64,000 nt of DNA from Marinobacter iranensis (lineage in GTDB: Bacteria; Pseudomonadota; Gammaproteobacteria; Pseudomonadales; Oleiphilaceae). Made by a program: the position numbers and the translations under genes. Below, one piece after another: positions 32,402 through 40,958 of the stretch; position 1 is the stretch's first letter, and each line of letters begins with the position of its first letter. The notes beneath the pieces are model-generated. The model was not told where the DNA came from and ran no database searches. It worked only from the letters and a program-made list of their open reading frames with translations. The stretch covers positions 186,001-250,000 of the forward strand of contig NZ_JANCMW010000004.1 of assembly GCF_029207565.1 (NCBI RefSeq), read 5' to 3'.

Positions 32402-33304
32402 TCACCTCGTAATCACCATCACTTCAACCCGGTCACCTTGCCGGTCGGGGTTGGGTATCACAACAGCTGGACCCACCGTAATAATAGTCTGCCGGCTCCC
32501 GGAAACACCGGTCTTGGCCAGAACCTGTGACAGGGATTCCGCCGCCGCTTCCGCCCGCTGCATGGATTCTTCGAAGGTTTCATCCTCCTTCAGCTCTGAA
32601 TAGGCGGTGAGTATTACCTGAGCACTCTCATCCTCCGCCCAATCGTTGATAATTCGACGGTCCGCACTACTCCATTCAAAATTGTAGGTAATCCCCCCCT
32701 GCCAGGGCACTATAACCGGCCCCTTGACTCGGGCACTCTCGTTGCCCATGCCCGGGATCTCGGTGCCCTGAGGAGCCACCAGGTGCTCGACCCAGACAAA
32801 CTGGCGCTGATTGGCACGGGTCACTGTGTACACGAGTGTCAGCCATGGCTGGCCGTTCTCGTCCACCGATCCGGCCACCAGGTAGTCCTGGTTGTTGTCC
32901 CGGCCGTAAAGGCTGGACTGATCGAAAATCTGGTTGGCCCACACATTGCTCCGCCCGCAGCTACGACCGGAACACTCGAACAGAATCTGGGCGCCCCGTG
33001 CCTGCAGCTCCCTCAAGTAGTGATCACGGGCCTCCTCACGATTGGCTCCGCCACGGACTTCGTACAACTGCCCCACCCCCTTGACCGGGAGACGGGCCAT
33101 GGCCGCCGAGCGAATTTCGTTATTAACCTCGCGGACCGGACTGAAGAGCACCAGATGCCCCGGCGACTGGATGGTAACCTCCTGCTCCAGATGAGAATCC
33201 GGAAAAGGTTCCGGCGGCGGCATTTGTGCCGACACCGTGGCCGAACCGCCCACAAAAAAGACGGCGACCAACATCACTAACTGCGACAAGCGCTTATTCT
33301 GCAT
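32402..33304 (-). CDS. exported DUF4892 protein with C-terminal OmpA-like segment
   Basis: The 300-residue product has a signal peptide (LVMLVAVFFVGGSATVSA, cleavage near residue 26), so it acts in the periplasm or outer membrane. The central part (FPDSHLEQEVTIQSPGHLVL and a CSGRSCGRSN cysteine pair near 110-116) is what I recognise as DUF4892. The last 70 residues (ILTAYSELKEDETFEESMQR, then VVIPNPDRQGDRVEVMVI) resemble the end of an OmpA/MotB peptidoglycan-binding fold. Function is unknown. Its start overlaps the hydrolase gene end by 11 bp. Confidence 0.78.
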   Translation of the reverse strand: MQNKRLSQLVMLVAVFFVGGSATVSAQMPPPEPFPDSHLEQEVTIQSPGHLVLFSPVREVNNEIRSAAMARLPVKGVGQLYEVRGGANREEARDHYLRELQARGAQILFECSGRSCGRSNVWANQIFDQSSLYGRDNNQDYLVAGSVDENGQPWLTLVYTVTRANQRQFVWVEHLVAPQGTEIPGMGNESARVKGPVIVPWQGGITYNFEWSSADRRIINDWAEDESAQVILTAYSELKEDETFEESMQRAEAAAESLSQVLAKTGVSGSRQTIITVGPAVVIPNPDRQGDRVEVMVITR

Positions 33305-34211
33305 CGTCTAAAAAGCCTCTGACTGCATCGACAACCGGCCCGATATCTCCGTCCAGATGGCAATGGTGGCCACCCGGTACGGTTACCAGATCAAGGTCCG
33401 CAATGGCGTTCGTTCGGGAATTCAGCTCAGGACGGCTCGCAAGCAGCCCCTTCTCCGCGCGCAAAAAGCGCGTGGGGGTAGTCACTTTTTTCAGACAGGC
33501 CGCTACCTGCGCTTCGTCCATCATGATCATGGAAGGGTGACGTAAGCGCGGATCCGCCCGCCACATAAACCCTTCCCCGGACTGTTTCATGCTACGTGCC
33601 ACCAGCATCCTTGCCGCATCCGGAGACAGAGGAATCATTCCTCCCTCCCGTGCCTTGGCCGCCGCCCCGATATCAGGGTATACGACCGGCTTTCCGGAAC
33701 CTGCCATTCGTTTGGTGATCGCCTTGCGCATCTGCCCGATCACTTCCTCGGGTTTGCGGCTGATTGGGCCGAGACTGTCGATCATCACCAGCCTGCGCAC
33801 CCGTTCCGGAAATGCCGCCGCGTAGAGAACGCTGACGATTCCGCCGAGTGAATGGCCAACAAGATCAACCTGGCCACGCGGTGCACCCCTGAAATGAGTC
33901 TCGACCAGTTCCGCCAGGTCGGAGACGTAATCCATCAACAGATAGCCCTGCCCCGGGGGGCGATGCCCGGAATGGCCATGCCCGGCCAGGTCGAGGGAGT
34001 ATATATCGCGCGCGCCTTCAAATGCCGGCGCCAGCCTGGCGAACGACAGGGCATTGTCCAGCCAGCCATGAACCATGAGTACCGGGCAGGATCTGGTGAC
34101 GGTTGCGGCGGGCCAGTGCAGGCCCGCGAGGTCAATGTGTTTGAGAGGCCAGTTTATTTCCTGACACGATGTTGTTGTATCAGAAGGAGTTTCCAGGAGT
34201 GTGTCATTCAT
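33294..34211 (-). CDS. alpha/beta-fold hydrolase
   Basis: The 305-residue product has the oxyanion HGWLDNALSF (about 49-58), the nucleophile elbow LVGHSLGGI (Ser near 118) and a C-terminal VPGGHHCHLD with the catalytic His near 286. The cap region is charged. This pattern fits the lipase/esterase branch related to BioH and MhpC, but the substrate cannot be named. No signal peptide is seen. It follows pilZ by 8 bp and overlaps the DUF4892 gene, so pilZ, hydrolase, DUF4892 and patatin are probably one transcript. Confidence 0.85.
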   Translation of the reverse strand: MNDTLLETPSDTTTSCQEINWPLKHIDLAGLHWPAATVTRSCPVLMVHGWLDNALSFARLAPAFEGARDIYSLDLAGHGHSGHRPPGQGYLLMDYVSDLAELVETHFRGAPRGQVDLVGHSLGGIVSVLYAAAFPERVRRLVMIDSLGPISRKPEEVIGQMRKAITKRMAGSGKPVVYPDIGAAAKAREGGMIPLSPDAARMLVARSMKQSGEGFMWRADPRLRHPSMIMMDEAQVAACLKKVTTPTRFLRAEKGLLASRPELNSRTNAIADLDLVTVPGGHHCHLDGDIGPVVDAVRGFLDDAE

Positions 34212-34219
34212 TGAAACGG

Positions 34220-34570
34220 TTACATGGTATGGGTGGGTCGGTCCGAGCTCAGTGAACCCGCCAGATAGGACTCGATTTTGGTGCGCGCGGTTTCGTCTTC
34301 ACCATCGAACTGTACGCCAATACCTGCAGCACGGTTGCCCTGGGCACCCTTCGGGGTAATCCAGATGACCTTGCCCGCCACCGGAATTTTCTCCGGTTCG
34401 TCCATCAGGTTGAGTAGCAGGAACACTTCATCGCCGAGTTGATACTGTTTTTGCGTGGGAATAAACAGCCCGCCCTGACGAATGTACGGCATATAGGCCG
34501 CGTAGAGTACCGCCTTGTCCTTGATGGTCAGTGTGAGAATGCCACTGCGTGCGCCAAAACCAGGCCCCAT
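34220..34570 (-). CDS. pilZ: type IV pilus assembly protein PilZ
   Basis: Small cytoplasmic PilZ-domain protein required for type IV pilus formation through contacts with PilB and FimX. The 116-residue product carries LTIKDKAVLYAAYMPYI, GGLFIPT and VAGKVIWITPKGAQGNRAAG, which closely resemble the founding Pseudomonas PilZ. As in that protein, the RxxxR c-di-GMP-binding motif is missing, so it should not bind the nucleotide itself. The ATG at 34570 is preferred to a GTG three codons earlier. It lies 115 bp after holB, the usual holB-pilZ order. Confidence 0.93.
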   Translation of the reverse strand: MGPGFGARSGILTLTIKDKAVLYAAYMPYIRQGGLFIPTQKQYQLGDEVFLLLNLMDEPEKIPVAGKVIWITPKGAQGNRAAGIGVQFDGEDETARTKIESYLAGSLSSDRPTHTM

Positions 34571-34685
34571 AGTAAACACCTATCTCTTATTTGTGATGGC
34601 CGGAGTAATAAACTCCTGATATTCCGCAATCATAGCAGTAGTTGTTAAAAACTGCCCTATCCTGCCGAGCCAACGGAAGCGTGAA

Positions 34686-35711
34686 TCATCCCGCAGTGGC
34701 CCGACGTACCGGCATCAGCTTTTGCCAGGCAATCAGCAACCGGCCGGCCTCAAGCTCGGGGTTGACGTTGTAAACCCCGGCTGACCTGGATTCATGGATC
34801 GCATCCAGAATCTCATGGGCCCGCCAGGGGGGATTGTTACTGGCCAGGAACATCAGCATTTCTGCCGCGTCCGCGTCCCTCGGCTGGCCGCCAGCGCCTA
34901 TACGTGCCAGGTCTCCAGCCCACCCTTCAAAGAGCCACAGCGCGCTTTCCAGCCCCATGGTCTTGAACGGTTTGGCGGCTTCCGCAACAGACAGCTGCCC
35001 CTTCATGAAGCGGCGGAAGTTATCCAGGGCCTCGTCACGAAGCCCCATGAAATCGCCGGTGGCGTATTCCAGCGCAAGCCTTGGCGCATTGGCAGCCATC
35101 GCGAGCGCCTTGGCGCATTGTTCCGGGGTTGGCTGACTGTCGCCTTTCATCTCCTTCACCGCTGCCGTCAGCCAGCGAGCGGCCTGTTCCTCATTCGGTG
35201 TGGCGATCAGCAGGCTCTGGCAGCGGGAGCGGATGGTGGGCAGCACCGGCCTGCCACTCTCCTGAAGCAGCAACAGCACCACATCCTCCGCCGGCTCTTC
35301 CAGAGTTTTCAGCAGAGCGTTGGCGGAGTTGATATTGAGCTGGTCCGCCCGATCAATAATGGCGATCTTGCGGGACGCTACCTGGGGCGACCCCACCGCA
35401 AAGGCAGACAAGGAACGTATCTGGTCAATCTTTATCATTTTGGACTTTTCCGGCGTGTAGAGCCGGATATCGGGATGAGTGCCAGCAGAGACCAGTTCGC
35501 ACTGTTTACAGGTGCCACAGGGCGCCCCGCCGTTCATGTCCGGCCGCTCACAGACCAGCAGCCCGGCCAGTGCGTTGGCAAACAAGCGCTTGCCGACGCC
35601 GGTTTCACCAGTCACCAACAGGGCGTGGGGCATCCGGTTGCCGGCCATGCGCTGCAGGAGCCGGTTCCAGGCATCCTGAAGCCATGCCATTGTTGCTATG
35701 GATGCGTTCAC
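34686..35711 (-). CDS. holB: DNA polymerase III subunit delta prime
   Basis: Clamp-loader stator subunit. The 341-residue product has a Walker A-like GETGVGKRLFA (about 34-44) and the zinc module cysteines in CERPDMNGGAPCGTCKQC (about 53-70). The sensor SRCQ follows near 163. It lies 4 bp after tgpA. The usual upstream neighbours mltG and tmk are replaced here by the tgpA/DUF58 pair. Confidence 0.95.
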   Translation of the reverse strand: MNASIATMAWLQDAWNRLLQRMAGNRMPHALLVTGETGVGKRLFANALAGLLVCERPDMNGGAPCGTCKQCELVSAGTHPDIRLYTPEKSKMIKIDQIRSLSAFAVGSPQVASRKIAIIDRADQLNINSANALLKTLEEPAEDVVLLLLQESGRPVLPTIRSRCQSLLIATPNEEQAARWLTAAVKEMKGDSQPTPEQCAKALAMAANAPRLALEYATGDFMGLRDEALDNFRRFMKGQLSVAEAAKPFKTMGLESALWLFEGWAGDLARIGAGGQPRDADAAEMLMFLASNNPPWRAHEILDAIHESRSAGVYNVNPELEAGRLLIAWQKLMPVRRATAG

Positions 35712-35715
35712 GCAA

Positions 35716-37794
35716 TTACCCCTTCGATGGACTGGTTGAAGGCCGGTCAGCCTGTCGTTTCATGGTGGCCAGCAGACGTTTCATTTTGTTCAGTTCACCC
35801 TGGCTGCCAGCATCGGGTTCCCGGCCATAGTAATGTTTGTTGACCATGCGAGCAAAAGCCGTTGCCGTACCGGCAACCGCGGGCTTTGCAGCGGACAGCC
35901 TGGCGGCCAGCTGCGAGGGTGTCTCTCCGTAGCGCACCGGCACGCCTGAACGATCACACAATCGGTGCCAACGACTCACCACACGGCCATACGGGTCCCG
36001 GCTTTCCACACGGCGATATTGCCAGGCAGTAATCAAACCAGCCAGTAGCAGTGCCACTCCGACGATGCCGGCTGTGATATACCCGAGCTCACGCATTCCT
36101 ATACCGCCCGGCAAACGGGACATCAGGTCCATCTGGGACTGGCCCTGATACCCAACGACCCAGCGCTGCCAATGATAGTTCATGCGGTCCAGTTGCAGCG
36201 ACGCCCACTGGAGCACCGCCATGTCGCCATAACGCTGGGGCGAGGTCCAGTCATTTTCCAGGAACGAGCCTTCTTCCGCGACCGCCTCCCGCAATCCGAA
36301 CTCGATGCGCTGCGGGGCAATCGCGGCGGTCGGGTCCACCCGCGCCCAGCCCTCACCGGGCAGCCAGGCTTCCACCCAGGCATGGGCATCATACTGGCGA
36401 ACAATCAGGTACTCACCATCGGCCCCGGGCTCGCCGCCCTGGTACCCGACAACAATCCGGGCTGGAATACCCGCAGCCCGCAGCACAAAGGTTGTGGCCC
36501 CGGCGTAATGGGCGCAAAACCCCCGTTTCACGTCGAACAGCAGGGTATCGATACCATTGTCCGGCATGGCCGGTGGTCGTAACGTGTAGAAGTACTCCTG
36601 CTCGCGGAACCGGCTCAGCAACTGCTGGACAATGGCCCGTGGGTCATCGTACCGCGCCGAAAGCTCCTCGCCATAGCTCCTCGCTCGGGGATTTCCGCTC
36701 GATGGCAACTGGAGGTAGCGGCGGGTACTTTCCGGCCCGGCCGCCAGGGTTCCGGACGTTCCATCGTTCAACAACTCCATCCGGTACCTCACCGCAGTGT
36801 CGGCCGGGCGGTCAAACCTGAAAAGCCCTTCGTCGGTCCGTTTGACGTTGTCGGACACCGCAGCGGAATCTTCCAGGGCAAAGGCCCACGTCTGGTCCGT
36901 GGGCTCCATCAGTACGTCGTACTGGTCCGTCTCCAGCTCGCCCACGCCACCGTCCACCGCCACCCGGCCAGGCCGGCGGAACGGCTGCCCGAAGCCCTGC
37001 TGCCAGGTGTCGCCGACTAACCGGTCGAGGATCAGCCCTCGCCAATATCGGTCGCGATAGGCCGGAATTTCGCCGCCAAAGGTCACCCGGAACGCTCTTT
37101 CACTGCTCTGGGCAAGGCTGGAAATATCTCCCGGCGTCATGGTGTCGCTGATGCCGGTGCGGGCCTCACCGGAGACAAGCGGCACGCTCCACAACGGCGC
37201 CATACGAGGGAAAAACACGAACAACAGCACGACAATGGGCAGGGTCTTTACCAGCATCATCCCCAGGCGCCGCCAGCCGGATTTCATGGCGCCGGGTATG
37301 TCCGGCGCGTTCACCACCTGGAGCCCCACCAACAACAAGGCTACGCCGACGAGGTTGATCACACTCCAGTGAATCTCCTGATGGAACAGGAAATTGACCG
37401 TGGCCAGATACACCAAAATAAAGAAAAGCACATAGAAATCCCGCACAGAGCGGGTCTCGAGCCATTTCAACCCCACCGCCAGCACAAAGAACGAGGCGGC
37501 TGTTTCAACGGTAAAGCGCCCCTGCACCGTGGCTATATAGACAGCAACCAGCACCAGCATGATTCCGGTGCGCATCCACCTGCCCGGCAACCTGACACGC
37601 CCGGACTGGGCCAGCCAGCGCCAGCCGGCAAGCACGGCACAACTGGCCATCAGCCAGATCGGTAACCGGTCCCATTGGGGCACCAGTAACAGCGCAAAGC
37701 TTGCAATCAGCCAGATCAATGCCCGGCCAGACACCAGTTCGGCTGGCTGCGTTGATACGGCAGCGCGAGAACGGTTTAAAAGCCGGCGAATCAT
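35716..37794 (-). CDS. tgpA: transglutaminase-like membrane protein (TgpA, DUF3488/DUF4129)
   Basis: Inner-membrane protein with a periplasmic transglutaminase-fold domain; the Pseudomonas homologue TgpA is reported as essential. The 692-residue product has about seven N-terminal membrane helices (residues 25-200, DUF3488), then the transglutaminase core with RGFCAHYAGATTFVLRAAGI (Cys near 420), AHAWVEAWLPG (His near 463) and VDPTAAI (Asp near 478). One more membrane helix lies near 575-595, before a cytoplasmic DUF4129 tail. The catalytic triad is complete. It overlaps the DUF58 gene by 4 bp. Confidence 0.92.
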   Translation of the reverse strand: MIRRLLNRSRAAVSTQPAELVSGRALIWLIASFALLLVPQWDRLPIWLMASCAVLAGWRWLAQSGRVRLPGRWMRTGIMLVLVAVYIATVQGRFTVETAASFFVLAVGLKWLETRSVRDFYVLFFILVYLATVNFLFHQEIHWSVINLVGVALLLVGLQVVNAPDIPGAMKSGWRRLGMMLVKTLPIVVLLFVFFPRMAPLWSVPLVSGEARTGISDTMTPGDISSLAQSSERAFRVTFGGEIPAYRDRYWRGLILDRLVGDTWQQGFGQPFRRPGRVAVDGGVGELETDQYDVLMEPTDQTWAFALEDSAAVSDNVKRTDEGLFRFDRPADTAVRYRMELLNDGTSGTLAAGPESTRRYLQLPSSGNPRARSYGEELSARYDDPRAIVQQLLSRFREQEYFYTLRPPAMPDNGIDTLLFDVKRGFCAHYAGATTFVLRAAGIPARIVVGYQGGEPGADGEYLIVRQYDAHAWVEAWLPGEGWARVDPTAAIAPQRIEFGLREAVAEEGSFLENDWTSPQRYGDMAVLQWASLQLDRMNYHWQRWVVGYQGQSQMDLMSRLPGGIGMRELGYITAGIVGVALLLAGLITAWQYRRVESRDPYGRVVSRWHRLCDRSGVPVRYGETPSQLAARLSAAKPAVAGTATAFARMVNKHYYGREPDAGSQGELNKMKRLLATMKRQADRPSTSPSKG

Positions 37795-38834
37795 GCCTGG
37801 CCCTCCCCGACAAAAGAGGCAGAGCCAGCCGCTTTTCCGTTTTCATTGGCGCGGGTGCCATGGGGCAACGGCCCTCCTTCCCGGGGCTGCTCCAGGCCAA
37901 AAATAGCCAAGGCCTTCAGGCACCGGTTGGCATGGGCGGCGCCGGTATCCGGCCCAATCACCTGCCCCGGCAGATTCAGCCCGAAACGGCTGTTGGTCCT
38001 GGCCCGCTCCATAACCTGATGAGCCAGGTAAGCCAACCGCAGTTCCCGGTCCACACCCTTGAAGGCATCGAAATCCAGCCAATGGGGGCTGCCCTGCTCG
38101 CCTTCCCAGTCAGTGATCATCATTTCCCCGGTGCGGGCGTAGCGCTTCCACTGCACGCGCTGGCTGAGATCCCCCTCCCGCCAGGGCCGGATATCCGCAT
38201 GGTCATTACCATCCACCGACCGGGCCTGGGACTGCTCCTCCCCGTCCTCAACGGTGCTGATCACATCCGGTGCCGCTATCGGGTTCGGATAGACAATGCC
38301 GGAAGTGACCGGGCGCAACCACGACCAGGCTTTGAACAAGCCAAATGGAAACCGGGTTTCAACCAGGATACGTTCCGGCTGCAGGTAACCGCGCTGGTAG
38401 GACGGTATCGCGAGAGTCACATCCTCCTGCTGGCCAGACGCAATGTGCTGTTGGTTAAGCTGGCTGTCGTCGCAGGCCAGAGAAATCGCCAGGGAATCAT
38501 GGCGGGGTGAAACGGCCCGCAGTCGGAAGGGAATCATATCCCCCGCGAAGCCCTCCCCGGCCTGGATCACGGTTAACTCAAGGCCGGAAAGATTTCGATG
38601 GGTCTGGTGCATGGCCGCCACAACCACCGCACCCAGCAGGAAGGTCAGCAGGTAAATCAGGCTGTTCTGATAGTTAATGCCGGTAATCAGCATGATCAGC
38701 AGCAGGCCACCAAACACCACACCTGCGCCTGTGGGCAGGATAAAGATATTGCGCTGCCCGAACACCCGCTGGTCAGCCCGCGGAATCCGCTGGTTAACCC
38801 AGCGCTGCCAGCGTGAACGAAATGCCTTCAACAT
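37791..38834 (-). CDS. DUF58 domain-containing membrane protein
   Basis: The 347-residue product has two close membrane helices (about 28-50 and 55-75) and the DUF58 signature VDGNDHADIRPWREGDLSQRVQWKRYAR (recognisable in pieces, near 205-235), followed by a von Willebrand A-like C-terminal half. DUF58 proteins are normally encoded with a MoxR AAA+ ATPase and a TgpA-like partner. Here tgpA is coupled downstream, but no moxR lies upstream; the next gene is divergent. Confidence 0.9.
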   Translation of the reverse strand: MLKAFRSRWQRWVNQRIPRADQRVFGQRNIFILPTGAGVVFGGLLLIMLITGINYQNSLIYLLTFLLGAVVVAAMHQTHRNLSGLELTVIQAGEGFAGDMIPFRLRAVSPRHDSLAISLACDDSQLNQQHIASGQQEDVTLAIPSYQRGYLQPERILVETRFPFGLFKAWSWLRPVTSGIVYPNPIAAPDVISTVEDGEEQSQARSVDGNDHADIRPWREGDLSQRVQWKRYARTGEMMITDWEGEQGSPHWLDFDAFKGVDRELRLAYLAHQVMERARTNSRFGLNLPGQVIGPDTGAAHANRCLKALAIFGLEQPREGGPLPHGTRANENGKAAGSASFVGEGQA

Positions 38835-39060
38835 AAATGCCCTGTTACTAACCTGGATGGACCATGCCCTTCATATAAACATGTTTGTCCGGTTTTACAG
38901 AAGAATACTGACCATAGTCGAATTCTGATCACAAACACCGCAGAATCGCCTTGAAATCCACACCCATGAGCAGAATACTGCTTAATAAGGAGCATACTGA
39001 CCGCAGTAGATATTCAGCAGCGCCTCAATTTCGCGTTTGGATACGGCAAGAGGCTACGTC
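38835..39060. promoter_or_regulatory. divergent DUF58/exported-protein intergenic region with ATACTG repeats
   Basis: 226 bp without a gene. A direct repeat ATACTGACCnnAGTnGA occurs at 38905-38921 and 38994-39010, and a third ATACTG lies at 38975. The spacing of the two long copies is 89 bp. They may be regulator sites for the gene at 39061; the regulator is unknown. Confidence 0.35.
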
Positions 39061-39693
39061 ATGAACCGCCGAACACCCCTTTATATCGCCCTGGCTGGTA
39101 CCGCCAGCCTGGCTGCATCATTCGCACCGCCACTAATGGCAGGCGTACAGACCCTGACGTCCGACGAGATGGTTGAAACCTATGTGAAGGATTCCGCCGT
39201 TATCGTGGTGCCCAAAGATCGGCAGAAGACAGAAGCAGACCGGCAGCGCATCATCCGCTCCCTGACCATATCTCCGGGCGAGCCGGTGCTGACAGAAGCG
39301 GAAGAGGAAGCCTACCGCGAAGCCCTTGAGCGTTTCCAGCGGGAAGGCAAAAAAGGGGCACTGGAAAGCGCGGAAGAGGAATTTCTGCGGCGCGCCCTGC
39401 TTTTGCCCCAGGAAGAACTGGCCCGGGCACAACCACCGGCGGAGTTCACGCCAACCATTCCACCGATTATCTTCGGACAACAGGCAGAGATACCGGATGA
39501 GCCTTTTACCCAAACCTTCCTCAACGACCAGTTGGGTGTCGGGTTTGATGGGCAGAACCTGAACTTCTCCATCGGCAACCCGCCGGGAATTGATAACATC
39601 CAGGTGCCCCATGGCATCAATGAGGGCCCGGTTACACTGACACCCCGGCCAGGTGGCGGGTTTGATCTTTCTATCGCGGTGCCTGATCGGTAA
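39061..39693 (+). CDS. exported protein of unknown function
   Basis: The 210-residue product starts at the ATG at 39061 (AAGAGG 7-10 nt upstream) with a signal peptide ending near residue 28 (TASLAASFAPPLMAG). The middle is Glu/Arg-rich and helical (about residues 75-130: LTEAEEEAYREALERFQREG). The C-terminal part is Pro/Gly/Asn-rich (IPPIIFGQQAEIPDEPF, LNFSIGNPPGIDNIQVP). I do not recognise the family. It is a single-gene unit with its own strong terminator and lies beside another exported protein gene on the opposite strand. Confidence 0.75.
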   Translation: MNRRTPLYIALAGTASLAASFAPPLMAGVQTLTSDEMVETYVKDSAVIVVPKDRQKTEADRQRIIRSLTISPGEPVLTEAEEEAYREALERFQREGKKGALESAEEEFLRRALLLPQEELARAQPPAEFTPTIPPIIFGQQAEIPDEPFTQTFLNDQLGVGFDGQNLNFSIGNPPGIDNIQVPHGINEGPVTLTPRPGGGFDLSIAVPDR

Positions 39694-39718
39694 GGCTATC
39701 GCTACCACCCCGAAACAG

Positions 39719-39757
39719 AAAGAGCGGTGACCCTTGGTGAGTCACCGCTCTTTTTTT
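39719..39757 (+). terminator. rho-independent terminator of the 39061 gene
   Basis: Stem AAAGAGCGGTGAC/GTCACCGCTCTTT (13 bp) with a 9-nt loop, followed by a run of T. It lies 26 bp after the stop codon. Confidence 0.92.
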
Positions 39758-39780
39758 ACGCCTGTACTTTTCTCGGGCGT

Positions 39781-39807
39781 AAAAAAACGCCCCGCAGTAC
39801 GGGGCGC
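39781..39807 (-). terminator. rho-independent terminator of the 39835 gene
   Basis: On the minus strand the stem CGCCCCG/CGGGGCG with loop TACTG is followed by seven T residues. It lies 28 bp after the stop codon of the minus-strand gene. Confidence 0.92.
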
Positions 39808-39834
39808 CCACACCAGAGGTGTTATCCCATCAGC

Positions 39835-40785
39835 TTAGTGACCGTAAACAGCCAGCTTGGTGTTGCTGATGTGCAGGTTGTCGATACCGATGGTACCGAT
39901 GTTTGCACCGCCGATAACAGTTTCGGCAACGTTGATGTCCATCAGGACGTCATCAACATCGATGCGCAGTGCGCCAGTCGCTGCTGAATTCGTGCCTAGA
40001 CCATCGCCCTTGTAGATGTCCAGACCAACAATGGCAAAGCCGGCCTGAGCCAGAGCTACCTTGGTCTGTTCTTCCGCAGTCGGAGCAGCAGCATCTTCTG
40101 CGAAGATCGCGAGAAGACCATCTTGACCCAATTCAACTCCACCAGCTTCAGAGCTATTGATAGTCATTCCTCGAACACCTATGCCGAGGAACTCGACATC
40201 AAAGTTCATTTCATTCACGGTGAACGCGGCATCTATGTTAAGAGTACCGGTGCCGGCTTGGCCGTTTACATCGTCAGTATCAACTCGAATGTCGAGTTGA
40301 CCAAGCAGACCCCACGCGTCCATATTAGAAACAAGAACCGTATTCTCGCCTCCGTTACCTTCAAGCTCCATAGAACCGGCTGTGAAACCCCAGTCAATGG
40401 GCACTGGGTCAGAGTTCGGATCAGCGGGGTCACTCAGTTGCTGAGAGCTCACGTGAATGACCGCATCACCGTCATCTTCAACATCAATATCGATCCGCAG
40501 TTCATCCAACAGAGTGCCAGCACCTGTAGCTGAAGCATAAGCAGCTGCTGATGCTGAGCCACTTGTCAGCGCACCGCCCAACTCGATGTCCTTCACAGCG
40601 AAGGTGCCTTCGTCCGTGTAGGTGAACTGACCAATGCTTACCTGGGTTTCCAGCTCGATGGTTACACCAGCCTGACCGGTGACGTTACCCATCATGCTGT
40701 CGTCCATCGCCTGCAGCTCGGCTTGAGCGGCGAAGGGCGCAGCGGCAACGGCTGTTGCCAGTGCAAGTTTCTTCAGGCCTTTCAT
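39835..40785 (-). CDS. exported DUF6160-like protein
   Basis: The 316-residue product begins with a clean signal peptide (LALATAVAAAPFAAQAE, cleavage after about residue 22). The motif LQAMDDSMMGNVTGQAGVTIELET follows directly (split here, MGNVTGQAGVTIELET being the diagnostic part), then a long beta-rich, Asp/Gly/Ala-rich region without cysteine. I associate this N-terminus with DUF6160, which includes the Acinetobacter putative pilus protein FilA; that link is from memory. AAGGAG lies 6 nt before the ATG. The monocistronic unit has its own terminator, a 5' hairpin and a CRP-like site upstream. Codon use looks less GC-biased than in neighbours. Confidence 0.75.
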   Translation of the reverse strand: MKGLKKLALATAVAAAPFAAQAELQAMDDSMMGNVTGQAGVTIELETQVSIGQFTYTDEGTFAVKDIELGGALTSGSASAAAYASATGAGTLLDELRIDIDVEDDGDAVIHVSSQQLSDPADPNSDPVPIDWGFTAGSMELEGNGGENTVLVSNMDAWGLLGQLDIRVDTDDVNGQAGTGTLNIDAAFTVNEMNFDVEFLGIGVRGMTINSSEAGGVELGQDGLLAIFAEDAAAPTAEEQTKVALAQAGFAIVGLDIYKGDGLGTNSAATGALRIDVDDVLMDINVAETVIGGANIGTIGIDNLHISNTKLAVYGH

Positions 40786-40839
40786 ATTGTTCTCCTTGAT
40801 TGAACTTATTGTTATCCGGTTGAACTTTTTAACTTTGTT

Positions 40840-40856
40840 GTGAGGCTCAACCTCAC
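40840..40856 (-). promoter_or_regulatory. 5'-leader hairpin of the 39835 gene
   Basis: GTGAGG-TTGAG-CCTCAC on the minus strand, a perfect 6-bp stem with a 5-nt loop, 55 bp before the start codon. It is likely in the untranslated leader and may stabilise the message. Confidence 0.45.
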
Positions 40857-40889
40857 CACTCCATTTAAGATTGTTTTACACTCTGGTTC

Positions 40890-40905
40890 CGTGAATGCAT
40901 TCACA
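40890..40905. promoter_or_regulatory. CRP/Vfr-like site upstream of the 39835 gene
   Basis: TGTGA-ATGCAT-TCACG on the minus strand matches nine of ten conserved positions of the CRP consensus TGTGA-N6-TCACA and contains a perfect 14-bp palindrome. It is centred about 112 bp before the start codon. Confidence 0.5.
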
Positions 40906-40958
40906 AATTGTCACAAAACAACGCAGCCCGTAATATATCTGGAAATATTCTTTTAATA

